A stretch of DNA of 64,000 nt, taken from assembly GCA_003671025.1 (NCBI GenBank), contig QWPW01000012.1, forward strand, positions 1 to 64,000, in the 5' to 3' direction. Of this stretch, positions 8,924 to 17,802 are shown in pieces. Within the stretch, counting starts at the first letter, position 1. Each line of letters begins with the position of its first letter. The position numbers were made by a program, and so were the translations under genes. The DNA is from Planctomycetota bacterium. Its GTDB lineage: Bacteria; Planctomycetota; Phycisphaerae; Phycisphaerales; SM1A02. The notes under the pieces are model-generated. The model had not been told where the DNA came from and did not search any database. It was given only the letters and a program-made list of their open reading frames with translations.

Positions 8924-9661
8924 TTACGCGGGCGGCGCACGCCGCACGGTTGCGGGTTCCACCGCGAAACGCAGCGTCATAAATCCGTGATCGACCAACG
9001 CGCGCGCATACGCGGTGAGGAGTCGATTGGCTCGATCGACCGAATCGGGTTCGCACAACTCTGGTGGCTCGCCGCGCGCCACTTGCGCGAGCACATCAAC
9101 TGTTGCGGCACGCATGCGCCACGCGTGAGGATGTGTTGCGAGATCCACAACGCCGCCTGCTGCTGCGTCAAACGCGAGACGCGCGTCGGGAATTCCTTCG
9201 GCATCAAACCGTGGTTCATGGCCGGTTTCACGCAAGAGTTTGACGAAAAACCGCAGGAATTCAGGGGCGGGACGCTCGCCGGCTTCGAGGTGTTCGAGCG
9301 ATGAGAGCATCGCGTCGTACAGCACTTCGTGTGGCGCCGCGATGGGTAAGAATCGATGAACCAGTTCCGCCATCGACAATGCGTACAGGTTTGTTTCGAG
9401 TTCATCGTGAGGCCGACGAAACATCTGCAGCAACGTCCATTGCGTGAGTGTTTGCAATTCGCGATCTGGCTTCACCACCGCGATCACTTCGCCGCGTGCA
9501 AGCAAATCAATGCCGCCAGAAAAACTTCCGCGCTCACGTCGCGCGCCTTTGGCCAACCCGCGCATGATTCCTTGAGCACGACAAAACAGACTCACGGTCT
9601 GACTCGTCTCAGACCAGTCCCACTGGCGAATACATATGGCGTGATCAACAAGATTGGGCAC
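8924..9661 (-). CDS. recO: DNA repair protein RecO
   Basis: A 245-residue protein starting at GTG 9661. The N-terminal OB-fold is recognisable from DHAICIRQWDWSETSQTV and the basic G-x-AKGARRERGSFSGG loop, followed by the helical bundle typical of RecO (YALSMAELVHRF, LLRETGHEPRFD). RecO loads RecA on SSB-coated single strands in the RecFOR gap-repair pathway. The cysteine pairs that form a zinc site in some RecO proteins are absent. It lies between two signalling genes on the same strand, with 85 bp before it and 187 bp after it in which I see no other gene. Confidence 0.88.
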   Translation of the reverse strand: MPNLVDHAICIRQWDWSETSQTVSLFCRAQGIMRGLAKGARRERGSFSGGIDLLARGEVIAVVKPDRELQTLTQWTLLQMFRRPHDELETNLYALSMAELVHRFLPIAAPHEVLYDAMLSSLEHLEAGERPAPEFLRFFVKLLRETGHEPRFDAEGIPDARLAFDAAAGGVVDLATHPHAWRMRAATVDVLAQVARGEPPELCEPDSVDRANRLLTAYARALVDHGFMTLRFAVEPATVRRAPPA

Positions 9662-9746
9662 GATGCGATTGTGCCATGGCGCGCGTCAACCTGCCGTGAC
9701 ATTCGCGGCGCGCCTAAGTTGGCTTCATCACTCCACACGCACGCGA

Positions 9747-10685
9747 TCACGCGGCAAGTGGAAAGGTTGTCGCAGAAACTCGATTGCGTCCCAAGCGTTT
9801 CGATGTGTACATAGCCGAGTCGGCCAACTGCAAGAGCACGTCTTGTGCTTCCGACGCGTCCACCGCACGCAGCTCCGCCACACCAAAGCTCGCACTCAAA
9901 CACAGGTCGGGATGACGGCGCCACGTATGCGATTCAAACGCGTGCCGAAACCGCTCTGCGACTTCGGTGGCGTCGGCAAGTGAGGTGTTGGGCAGAATGA
10001 CCCCGAACTCTTCACCGCCGTATCGACATGGAATATCGCTGGCGCGTCCTCCCATGAGAATCGCAGCGAACTGGGCCAAAACCTCGTCACCAAACGGATG
10101 TCCGTAGCGATCGTTGACACTCTTGAAGTGATCAATGTCACATAGCACCAAGGAGAGTTCTCGTCGGTGCCGACGCGCTTCGGAGAACTCCGCAGCGAGT
10201 CGCTGGTCGAAGTACGCGCGGTTCCACAGTGTGGTGAGACCGTCGAGTTGCGCCCGTTGCGAGAGCATGCGCATGAGTTGTTGAATGCGAATTGCGGAAC
10301 GCACTCGTGCCTTCAACTCAGCCATTTCAAATGGTTTTTGGACATAGTCAATCGCACCGAGATCGAGACAACGCACGCGATTCATGGTCTCACGATTCGC
10401 GCTGATAAAGATCACCGCGATGTCGCGAGTCACTGGATCTTCTTTGAGCGCATGTAAGACTTCGAAACCGTCCATGTCCGACAGTTCAATGTCGAGCAAG
10501 ATGACTTCGGGGCGCAACTCGCGCGCCATGCGTAATCCATCCTTGCCGGTGCTGGCACAATGAATCTCCACTTGCTCCAACTGCAGTCGTGTGCGCAGGA
10601 GTCTGTGCATCAACTCTGAGTCGTCGATCTCGAGCACACGTGGTGTGTGCGGACGAAGTTCTGTTTTCGGCGCGCCTGTATTCAT
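9747..10685 (-). CDS. Response regulator with receiver and GGDEF domains (PleD/WspR-like diguanylate cyclase)
   Basis: A 312-residue protein. Residues 15-130 form a receiver: EIDDSE supplies the acidic pair, LLDIELSD the phospho-acceptor Asp, ISAN the Thr/Ser position and QKPFE the Lys-Pro. Residues 150-310 form an intact diguanylate cyclase domain with DGLTTLWNRAYFD, DIDHFKSVND and the catalytic RYGGEEF. It should make c-di-GMP when phosphorylated. Its ATG overlaps the stop of the upstream HPt gene (ATGA), so the phosphotransfer protein and this regulator are translationally coupled and probably paired. No histidine kinase is encoded nearby. Confidence 0.92.
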   Translation of the reverse strand: MNTGAPKTELRPHTPRVLEIDDSELMHRLLRTRLQLEQVEIHCASTGKDGLRMARELRPEVILLDIELSDMDGFEVLHALKEDPVTRDIAVIFISANRETMNRVRCLDLGAIDYVQKPFEMAELKARVRSAIRIQQLMRMLSQRAQLDGLTTLWNRAYFDQRLAAEFSEARRHRRELSLVLCDIDHFKSVNDRYGHPFGDEVLAQFAAILMGGRASDIPCRYGGEEFGVILPNTSLADATEVAERFRHAFESHTWRRHPDLCLSASFGVAELRAVDASEAQDVLLQLADSAMYTSKRLGRNRVSATTFPLAA

Positions 10686-11068
10686 GGGCACGACTCCCTG
10701 CTCGCCAGCGCGCGAGCACACAGCGTGAGCAAATCCTCGACCTTTTCGCTCAGCGTGGAAAGTTCCATTTCGCTTTCAAGTTCGTCATCGCTCTCTTGCA
10801 AGAAGCGTGCTTTGTCTTCGAGCTCGCGAGCCACATCACCAATCGGTGCGAACCCATAACCCGCCGCGACTCCGGAAAGTTCGTGGGCAATGGCGCGCAA
10901 TCGCTCGACCTCATTGGCATCAAGCGCGGCCCGAATTGCCTGCATGCGCGGCGTGAGATCGTCGATGAAATAGGCCACAAGCTCCTGCATCTCGCGATCG
11001 TTGCAGTACGAACTCCGCAATGGGACGAGTGCTTGGTGGTCTGATCTCGAAGGGACGGGGTCTCGCAT
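10682..11068 (-). CDS. HPt (histidine phosphotransfer) domain protein
   Basis: About 128 residues. The central helix reads AIAHELSGVAAGYGFAPIGD, in which His of AHELSG is the expected phosphorylated residue, within a four-helix HPt domain. Unlike kinase-fused HPts it stands alone. I chose ATG 11068 (MRDPVPS); in-frame ATG 11080 and longer starts up to 11152 are possible and there is no strong ribosome site to decide. The stop overlaps the start of the receiver-GGDEF gene, strong evidence that it delivers or removes phosphate from that regulator. The source kinase must be encoded elsewhere. Confidence 0.82.
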   Translation of the reverse strand: MRDPVPSRSDHQALVPLRSSYCNDREMQELVAYFIDDLTPRMQAIRAALDANEVERLRAIAHELSGVAAGYGFAPIGDVARELEDKARFLQESDDELESEMELSTLSEKVEDLLTLCARALASRESCP

Positions 11069-11271
11069 GACGCAACTCATCGACGATCGAACGCACTCAC
11101 TTTCCGCCGCCTTGTTTATTGTTGACCTTCGATACCGCCACCGCCCATCCATTCGCTACAGAGCATCCTCCCCTCTGTTGTTGTGATGATTGACCGCGCG
11201 CGGTGCTGCGTTTACCTTGTGCGATCCCAAACCACGTCCGCGCGAAAGTGTGGACGAAGGAGTTCTCGCAG

Positions 11272-12411
11272 ATGCTTCCGACCCCACCTTCACGCGAAGG
11301 CCAACTTGGCTTCCTTTATGTGCCCCCGTACCGAGTACAGGGCATCAGCGTCGCGGGCGAACAAACCGTCATTCAGATTCCCGAGCTTGACCTCGTGTTT
11401 GACATGGGGCAATGCACGCGCGCGTCGTTGAGTTCCCCCACGGTCGCGCTCTCGCACGCACACATGGATCACTTGGGCGGCTTGCCCTACTGGTTCAGCC
11501 AGCGTTACTTCCAGAAGATTGGTGGCGAGACACATATGCCCGATCGCGCGGATGGCAAGCCGCGCGTTCCTGTTGGTCGATGTGTGTGTCATCCGGAACT
11601 TGAGCCGCATCTGCGCGCGATGATGCGTGCATGGGAGCCACTCGAGCGTCAACGCACTCCGTTTGAGATTGTCGCGTTGGCTCCTGAGAGTGATCTTGAA
11701 ATCAAGAACAACATTCTTCTGCGCGCCGTTGCGACCAAGCACACTGTTCCCAGTTTGGGATTTGCGGTGCTCGAGCGACGAAGCAAACTGAAAGAGGAAT
11801 ACCGCGATTTACCGCAGGAAATGCTGCGTGATCTGCGTTCGCGCGGCACCGAAATCACGCGCATGGTGGACATTCCACTCATCGCCTACACCGGTGACAC
11901 AGCGCCGGGCGAGTACCTCGTGCGTGACGAGTTTGCTGACGCGAAGATCATGATTGCTGAGTGCACGTTCTTTGAACCAGATCATGGCGATCGCGCGCGC
12001 ACGGGCATGCATTTGCATATCGACGACATCATTCGCATGTTGCCGGTTTGGAAGGCGGAGGCAATTGTGTTGGTGCATGCATCGCGACGCACGACCATTC
12101 ATTACGCGCGCGAACGCATTGAAGCGCTGGCCGGCGCGGATGCGGCGCGTATCCATCTACTGATGGATCATCGCACCAATCGCATGCGCTACGAACAGCA
12201 AGTTGCTGTGGCGCAGGCGACTGCGGATGAAACCGCGCGGCGTAAGAGCGGCATCGTCAACCCTGAAGTCGATCCGTCCACGGCGCAGACCAATGAAGCG
12301 CTGCATCAACCGAGTGAAGCGCTGTCGCAACCGAGTGAAGCGCTGTCCGCACCAACACACGAGACAGACGAAAGTCAGGTTTCGGCCGATGTTGAATCAC
12401 CTTCATCGTGA
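11272..12411 (+). CDS. Metallo-beta-lactamase fold hydrolase, RNase Z-like
   Basis: A 379-residue protein. ALSHAHMDHLGGLPYW holds the HxHxDH zinc motif; later metal ligands are AYTGDTAP (Asp) and VLVHASRR (His), the order found in tRNase Z and related nucleases. tRNA 3'-end maturation is the most likely role but other RNase Z-like hydrolases cannot be excluded. The ATG at 11272 has an AAGGAG ribosome site at 11257-11262. The last 45 residues are a polar tail with three tandem copies of a PSEALSQ-like heptamer, mirrored in the DNA as repeats near 12290-12350. It is the gene just upstream of dnaA. Confidence 0.8.
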   Translation: MLPTPPSREGQLGFLYVPPYRVQGISVAGEQTVIQIPELDLVFDMGQCTRASLSSPTVALSHAHMDHLGGLPYWFSQRYFQKIGGETHMPDRADGKPRVPVGRCVCHPELEPHLRAMMRAWEPLERQRTPFEIVALAPESDLEIKNNILLRAVATKHTVPSLGFAVLERRSKLKEEYRDLPQEMLRDLRSRGTEITRMVDIPLIAYTGDTAPGEYLVRDEFADAKIMIAECTFFEPDHGDRARTGMHLHIDDIIRMLPVWKAEAIVLVHASRRTTIHYARERIEALAGADAARIHLLMDHRTNRMRYEQQVAVAQATADETARRKSGIVNPEVDPSTAQTNEALHQPSEALSQPSEALSAPTHETDESQVSADVESPSS

Positions 12412-12662
12412 TGCGCACTGGCACTCTTGAAACGTTGATGGCAGAGCGTTGCTGCGCGGTGTAGTCGGTTGCGTCATACCGGCTCTCGTCGGAGGCAACT
12501 CCGTTGACGCGTTGTGTCGGTTTCTCTATCGTTCGTCGCTTCGCATCGGCGAGGCGTTGCTTGGCGCGCGATCAACATCGCGCCTAGCTCATCGACGGGT
12601 CAACTCCTTCTCTTCCACTGCGTCTTCCACAGCGTTTATTCCGCGGCAGCACGAAAGGTTCT
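12412..12662 (+). promoter_or_regulatory. dnaA upstream region with two DnaA-box-like motifs
   Basis: A 251-bp non-coding leader before dnaA. TCTTCCACT (12611-12619) and TCTTCCACA (12623-12631) lie 12 bp apart about 40 bp before the start codon. They share the CCAC core of the DnaA box TTATCCACA and may mediate autoregulation. An AAAGG ribosome site precedes ATG 12663. No -10/-35 pair is convincing. The motif match is partial, so the regulatory reading is inference. Confidence 0.35.
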
Positions 12663-14024
12663 ATGGCAAAGTTTGAACCTGGGTTCCGCGACGCGCTCCT
12701 GGACTATTTACGAAAACACCACGCTGACATCTGTCGGCACTGGTTCGATGACGTTGAACCCTCAGAGATACGTGACGGTGTGTTGCGGTTGATCGTCCGC
12801 GAGCCCGTGCAACTGCGCTATCTGCAACGAAGCTGTGTCACGCAGTTCACCGAGGCGGCGCAGAGTGTGACTTCGCGCTTGCTGGTGGTTCGGTTTGTCA
12901 GCCCTGAAGAGGATCTCAAAGTCACCGCGCGCGGTGCGCTTCCGGCGAGCGCTGACTCGGAGTCGACCGAACGCGCGTCATGGCTCGATGAGCAAATGCT
13001 CTTGAGCCCTGACTACACCTTCGACACGTTTGTCATGGGTCCAGGAAACCGACTCGCGCATGCCGCGGCGCACGCAGTCGTGGCGCAACCCGGCCGCGCC
13101 TACAACCCATTCTTCATTCATGGCGGCGTCGGCTTGGGCAAGACCCATCTCTTGCACGCGATCTGCCAAGGAATGCTGCGCAATCAACCCACGTTGCGCC
13201 TGTGCTACATCTCGTGCAACGCGTTCATGGATCTCTTTCACGAAGCCGTTCGTGCTGGGCGGATGACTGATTTCCGCAATCGATTTCGCACCGCGGATGT
13301 CATGGTCATCGATGACATCCACTTTCTCTCGCGACACGAGCAAACCCAAGAGGAGTTCTTCCACACCTTCAACGCGCTCTCGCAGTTGGGCAAGCAAATC
13401 ATCCTGAGTTCGGATGCCGCGCCGAGCGAAATTCCAGATTTGGAAGAGCGACTCACCAGTCGATTCTCTGCGGGTCTTGTGGCACTCATCGAGCGACCGA
13501 GTTTCGAGACGCGGATCTCGATCATCAAGTCGAAGGCGCTGATGCACGGCATCGACCTGCCCGAGGAGATTCCCTCGTACGTCGCCGCCAAGATCGACAC
13601 CAACATTCGCGAGCTCGAGGGCGCGCTGACGCGGATTCGCGGGTACTCGATGGCGCACAACCTTCCGATTTCGCTCGAGTTAGCCAAGATGGCGCTCGAA
13701 GGCGAGCCGCCTGCCCGTGGCGGCAATGCGCCGAGCCTGCAGGCGATCATCGAATGCGTCACCCGCTTTTACGACGTCAAACTTGCGGCGCTGCTCTCGA
13801 AGAAGCGACACAAGTCAATCGCCATGCCGAGGCAGATTTGCATGTATCTCGCGCGCCGTCACACCCGCTTCTCCCTCGAGGAGATCGGTGGTTACTTCGG
13901 TGGCCGCGATCACACAACGGTGATGCACGCCGTCAAAATGATCGACGAGAAGGTGCGCGCAGACGCAAAACTGCAGTCGGAAGTCCAGCACATCGAACAA
14001 GATCTGTTGGGTCGCGGAAAGTGA
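12663..14024 (+). CDS. dnaA: Chromosomal replication initiator DnaA
   Basis: A 453-residue protein with all DnaA landmarks. There is a short N-terminal domain I-like segment (residues 8-85), a variable linker, then the AAA+ core beginning TFDTFVMGPGN. Walker A is GGVGLGKT (about residues 154-161), Walker B is VMVIDDIHFL, and ELEGAL with an Arg-rich sensor segment follows. The C-terminal helix-turn-helix ends in the signature GGRDHTTVMHA. DnaA binds oriC boxes and melts the origin. It is not followed by dnaN; the flanking genes are an RNase Z-like hydrolase and fpg. A 500-bp non-coding region directly downstream is a candidate origin. Confidence 0.97.
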   Translation: MAKFEPGFRDALLDYLRKHHADICRHWFDDVEPSEIRDGVLRLIVREPVQLRYLQRSCVTQFTEAAQSVTSRLLVVRFVSPEEDLKVTARGALPASADSESTERASWLDEQMLLSPDYTFDTFVMGPGNRLAHAAAHAVVAQPGRAYNPFFIHGGVGLGKTHLLHAICQGMLRNQPTLRLCYISCNAFMDLFHEAVRAGRMTDFRNRFRTADVMVIDDIHFLSRHEQTQEEFFHTFNALSQLGKQIILSSDAAPSEIPDLEERLTSRFSAGLVALIERPSFETRISIIKSKALMHGIDLPEEIPSYVAAKIDTNIRELEGALTRIRGYSMAHNLPISLELAKMALEGEPPARGGNAPSLQAIIECVTRFYDVKLAALLSKKRHKSIAMPRQICMYLARRHTRFSLEEIGGYFGGRDHTTVMHAVKMIDEKVRADAKLQSEVQHIEQDLLGRGK

Positions 14025-14524
14025 CTCGCGAGACAGGATCGCGCCCGCCGATTGCAGCCGACAAATCTGCCGCTACGGAACACAGAATCCACAGTCGACC
14101 GTTGTGGAGATCTTGTTGGTGAATGTCTGTATCGCCTGATTTGCAAACACCCCATCTGGTCACCTATGGGATGGGTTCGGTGGGATTGCCCCCCAACATA
14201 AAGATCCTGTCAGCAAGCGGCGACAAGTGACAGACAGATGTCAGGATTCCACATGGTGCTTGTTGTTGTAAGTTGCTGCAAAAACTAGTGTTGCGACGGA
14301 CATCCCAGGGTTGTCCACGAATGGACAGGGTCTCTTACTAGGTAAGAAGAGATACTTCTCTTTGAAGGTGTTTCCAGAATACACGGACGCAACAGCGTGT
14401 TACGCGGTCGTAAACTTGTTACGTTTGCGTACAGATTTGACACATTCTCCGTAGCGTTGGCACGTGATTTGTCGGGCACGTGATTGGCCCGTGGGAATGT
14501 GAATAAGTCCCGAATCTGCAGTGG
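14025..14524. other. Candidate chromosomal replication origin (oriC) downstream of dnaA
   Basis: A 500-bp non-coding gap between the dnaA stop and the convergent fpg stop. I see four DnaA-box-like motifs sharing TCCAC: GAATCCACA (14085-14093), TTGTGGAGA (14102-14110, reverse), GATTCCACA (14245-14253) and TTGTCCACG (14311-14319). The first two form an inverted pair. The last sits in a perfect inverted repeat TGTCCA-cgaa-TGGACA (14312-14327). A lower-GC stretch at about 14255-14440 includes an inverted AAGAGA/TCTCTT. No exact TTATCCACA is present, so the assignment rests on position, gene absence and motif clustering. Confidence 0.5.
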
Positions 14525-15418
14525 TTAGAGACAGCCGCGTGTTGGCTGACAAACAGGGCAGAACACTGTGGTTCGCGCTTGCACAACAAGACCTTCAAGC
14601 GTGGTTCGACACCGAACACACGGTTGCCCAGCGCGGCCATACACCCGATGGTCGGCCGCGGCGGTTCCGGCTTGCCCAAGCCCATCTCGATAGTCGCGGA
14701 TCGTGGAACCACCCGCTTTGACTGCGCGGCTCAGGATTGCGCGGATTGAGCACGCAAGCTCGCTCACCGCCGCAGGATCGAGCAGATTCGCAGGCGTCTC
14801 AGGATGCACGCGCGCCGCGAACAGCGCCTCGTCGGCGTAGATGTTGCCCACCCCAGCCACGAGCGCCTGATCGAGCAGTGCCGCCTTCACGGCACGCTTC
14901 GATCGCCTCAGCGCCGCGCGCAACGCCTCGGCGCGGACAGTAAGCGCGTCTGGCCCCAGGTTCGCCCACGCGGTGCGTAGTTGGTCCATGGATGCGAACG
15001 CGGTCAGCCCTCCAAATCGGCGCGGGTCTCGGAACGACATGTGCACGCTTTCGCGCGTGGCCGCCGGCGAGTCTGCCCCGATCAACGAACTCAGCGTCCA
15101 GACCACGTGGCGGTGCTTCCCCGCCATCCCGCTCGGGGGCGGGCCGTGCTCGATGATCACGCTGCCAGACATCCCAAGTTGAATCACCAAGACGCGACCA
15201 TCAACGCCCTCAAGCGCAAACTGTTTGCCGTGTCGATGCGTCGCAACAATGTTTGTTCCCACTAACAATCCCTGCTCCAACGTGGCAACGGTGTGCTTGA
15301 CTCCTGCGGGCAATCGCACCATGTCACGACGATGAATGGCCACGTGGCCCACCGCGGCCTGCAGGATGGATGGCTCGAGGGAACGGCGGAGATGTTCAAC
15401 TTCTGGAAGCTCGGGCAT
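14525..15418 (-). CDS. mutM: Formamidopyrimidine-DNA glycosylase (Fpg/MutM)
   Basis: A 297-residue protein beginning MPELPEVEHLRRSL. The second codon Pro is the catalytic nucleophile, so ATG 15418 (not the GTG just before it) must be the start. A further conserved Lys lies in HRHGKQFAL, the H2TH region is AGVGNIYADEALF, and the C-terminal zinc finger has two CxxC pairs (CVRC and CPVC). The enzyme removes oxidised purines such as 8-oxoguanine and nicks the strand. The gene converges on dnaA across the candidate origin, with its stop at the far end of that gap. Confidence 0.95.
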   Translation of the reverse strand: MPELPEVEHLRRSLEPSILQAAVGHVAIHRRDMVRLPAGVKHTVATLEQGLLVGTNIVATHRHGKQFALEGVDGRVLVIQLGMSGSVIIEHGPPPSGMAGKHRHVVWTLSSLIGADSPAATRESVHMSFRDPRRFGGLTAFASMDQLRTAWANLGPDALTVRAEALRAALRRSKRAVKAALLDQALVAGVGNIYADEALFAARVHPETPANLLDPAAVSELACSIRAILSRAVKAGGSTIRDYRDGLGQAGTAAADHRVYGRAGQPCVRCRTTLEGLVVQARTTVFCPVCQPTRGCL

Positions 15419-15431
15419 CACATTTCTCGCA

Positions 15432-15617
15432 GTGCGTTTGAAACAAGTTCCACTCGGCGACGATCGTCCTTGTGTCGCGTGCGCTCAACGATTCCACGCC
15501 GACCAAGCGCGTGAGCAACTCACGCAGGCACGATACGGATGGTTCGTATACTCACGCGAGTTCGCGTGGGAGTTTCTTCACGCTCCCCTTTGGCCGTGGT
15601 TGATGCACGGAGGGTGA
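15432..15617 (+). CDS. Small hypothetical protein with a CxxC motif
   Basis: A 61-residue frame from GTG 15432, divergent from fpg and ending 18 bp before the MoxR ATPase gene. The protein has a natural-looking composition: a PCVACAQRFH segment with a CxxC pair (a possible half zinc site), a helical AREQLTQARYGWFVYS stretch and a Trp-rich C-terminus (EFLHAPLWPWLMHGG). I do not recognise a family. It may be the first gene of the operon that follows. The only evidence is composition and spacing, so it could be chance. Confidence 0.4.
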   Translation: MRLKQVPLGDDRPCVACAQRFHADQAREQLTQARYGWFVYSREFAWEFLHAPLWPWLMHGG

Positions 15618-15635
15618 TCACACTTTGGTTGCCCT

Positions 15636-16805
15636 ATGTCCGATTCCACTCCGCGTGACGCGCATCAAGTATTGAGTTCCGCACAACCACGCAACCCATG
15701 GTCGACCAGCGATGGACTCGACTCTTCCCAAGGATCATCGATGTCGCAACCAGTGTTCTCTGCGCAATGGACCGACCCCGTGGCCGCAGTCGCGGAAGTA
15801 CGTCGTGCGATCGAACTCGTGCGTATCGAATTGCGCAAGGCAATCGTGGGGCAGGATGAGGTCATCGAGCAAGCGCTGCTGGCGATTCTTTGCGGTGGGC
15901 ACGCGGTCGTCGAAGGTGTGCCCGGTCTTGCGAAAACGTTGCTTGTGTCGAGTTTGGCTAAGACTCTTAGCTTGCAGTTCTCACGCATTCAATTCACGCC
16001 CGACCTCATGCCCAGCGACATGACCGGCACCGAAGTCATCCAAGAAGACAAGGCCACTGGCACACGCTCGCTGCGATTTGTGAAAGGGCCGATCTTCGCC
16101 AACATCGTGCTTGCAGACGAGATCAATCGCACGCCGCCCAAGACGCAGGCTGCGCTTCTCGAAGCGATGCAAGAGCGACAAGTCACCACAGGTGGCGTGC
16201 AATACACGTTGCCGAATCCGTTCTTTGTGCTCGCCACACAAAACCCGATTGAACAAGAAGGCACCTATCCCTTGCCCGAAGCGCAACTCGATCGCTTCAT
16301 GTTCAACATCCATGTGAGTTACCCCACCGAACGCGACGAACTCGAGATCGTGGCGCGCACGACTTCGACTGGTCTCGCCGAACCATTGCCCACGCTTTCG
16401 GGCGAAGACATCGTGCGCATGCAAGCGTTGGTGCGCACCGTTCCCGTTGCCGAGCATGTCATGCGTTACGCCATTCGCATTGTGCGCGCGACGCGTGTGC
16501 GTGAAGAAGGTCAGGCGCTCAAGGTGTGCAGCGACTATCTCGCTTGGGGAGCTGGTCCGCGTGCGAGTCAATTCTTAGTGCTCGCCGCGAAAGCGAAAGC
16601 GCTGCTTGAAGGCGCGACTCACGCAACCACTGATCATGTGCGCGCGATTGCACTTCCGGTCATGCGTCACCGCATCGTGACCAACTTCAATGCCGAGGCG
16701 GATGGCGTGAAGGCGGACGATGTTGTGCGTCTCATTCTGGAATCAGTCCCAGCGAATGTTTCGCACGATGGTCCTTCGCGATCACTCGATGCCGTCACGC
16801 GCTGA
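15636..16805 (+). CDS. MoxR-family AAA+ ATPase
   Basis: A 389-residue protein. Walker A appears as GVPGLAKT, the characteristic MoxR form, and Walker B as VLADEINRTPPKTQ. The segment ATQNPIEQEGTYPLPEAQLDRF is diagnostic for the family. MoxR ATPases act as chaperone-like remodellers together with VWA-domain partners, and such partners are encoded directly downstream. The first 45 residues are a polar Ser-rich tail not found in most homologues; ATG 15741 (MSQPVF) is an alternative start. It heads a eight-gene forward operon reaching 30.3 kb; 28 bp separate it from the DUF58 gene. Confidence 0.93.
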   Translation: MSDSTPRDAHQVLSSAQPRNPWSTSDGLDSSQGSSMSQPVFSAQWTDPVAAVAEVRRAIELVRIELRKAIVGQDEVIEQALLAILCGGHAVVEGVPGLAKTLLVSSLAKTLSLQFSRIQFTPDLMPSDMTGTEVIQEDKATGTRSLRFVKGPIFANIVLADEINRTPPKTQAALLEAMQERQVTTGGVQYTLPNPFFVLATQNPIEQEGTYPLPEAQLDRFMFNIHVSYPTERDELEIVARTTSTGLAEPLPTLSGEDIVRMQALVRTVPVAEHVMRYAIRIVRATRVREEGQALKVCSDYLAWGAGPRASQFLVLAAKAKALLEGATHATTDHVRAIALPVMRHRIVTNFNAEADGVKADDVVRLILESVPANVSHDGPSRSLDAVTR

Positions 16806-16833
16806 GAACGCCGCGGCGTACTAAGGAGTTTCT

Positions 16834-17802
16834 GTGGCCGATGGAGCGATGCGCGCGGAACAGTATCTCGCCCCCGAAACACTCGGGCAATTGGCTTCAT
16901 TTGAGCTGCGCGCGCGCATGATTGTGGAAGGCGTGATGAGCGGAATGCATCGCTCGCCCTATCACGGTCTCGCAGTCGAGTTCGCCGAGCATCGCCAATA
17001 CACACCAGGCGACAGCATTCGCCAGATGGACTGGAAAGTCTTTGCGCGCACCGACAAGTTGTATGTCAAGCGTTACGTGCAAGAGACGAATCTCGATGTG
17101 TTGGTGTTGGTTGATTGTTCCAACTCAATGCGCTTTGGAACACTCGCAGTCAAACAAGGTTGGGGCGGCACCGATGCCAGTCGTCCGCGCGGCTTGTGGA
17201 CGAAGTTTGATCACGCAACCGCGATTGCCGCAGCGTTGGCCTACATGTGCTTGCAGCAAGGCGATCGCGTGGGACTCGCGTTGTTTGACGAAGAGATTCG
17301 CGCGCAAGTCAAGCGTTCAAGTCAACGCGATCAATGGCGCGCCATCGTCGGAGCACTCAGCGGCGAAACTGTCTCTGGTCGTGCGCGCATCGGTCGCGCG
17401 GTGGATCAGATGTTGTCACGAGTCACCAATCGCGCGCTGTTTGTGATTGTGTCGGACTTCCTCATGCCCACCGACGAGATTCGCGGCGCGATTGCGCGTC
17501 TCACTCACAGTGGGCACGACGCGATGTTGCTGCAGACACTCGATCGACAAGAGTTGCGCTTTCAAATCGAATCACCATCGCGCTTCGAAGGTCTGGAAGG
17601 CGGCATGTCGCTTGAGACCGATCCACGCGCAGTTCGTGCGGCGTATCTCGAGTTGCTGCGCGAACACATTGAAGCCGTGAATCGCATCGCGCGTGGATTT
17701 GGCGCCGACGCGTTGGTCTTCGATACTCATGAGTCGGTTGGCCCTGTGCTCGGCGCGTTGCTTGATCGACGCGCGGGATCCACGGGAAGGACTGGCGGAT
17801 GA
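16834..17802 (+). CDS. DUF58 domain protein
   Basis: A 322-residue protein starting at GTG 16834 behind an AAGGAG ribosome site. It carries the DUF58 core: SPYHGLAVEFAEHRQYTPGD, IRQMDWKVFARTDKLYVKRY, then a VWA-like segment LVDCSNSMRFG with a DxSxS metal-binding motif. DUF58 proteins are the standard partner of MoxR ATPases and are thought to bind protein or metal ligands. There is no membrane helix. Its stop overlaps the next start (ATGA at 17799), showing coupling with the BatA-like protein. Confidence 0.92.
   Translation: MADGAMRAEQYLAPETLGQLASFELRARMIVEGVMSGMHRSPYHGLAVEFAEHRQYTPGDSIRQMDWKVFARTDKLYVKRYVQETNLDVLVLVDCSNSMRFGTLAVKQGWGGTDASRPRGLWTKFDHATAIAAALAYMCLQQGDRVGLALFDEEIRAQVKRSSQRDQWRAIVGALSGETVSGRARIGRAVDQMLSRVTNRALFVIVSDFLMPTDEIRGAIARLTHSGHDAMLLQTLDRQELRFQIESPSRFEGLEGGMSLETDPRAVRAAYLELLREHIEAVNRIARGFGADALVFDTHESVGPVLGALLDRRAGSTGRTGG

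Noticed and set aside
12978-13658. 226-residue reverse frame inside dnaA
   Set aside because: Shadow of the DnaA AAA+ core.
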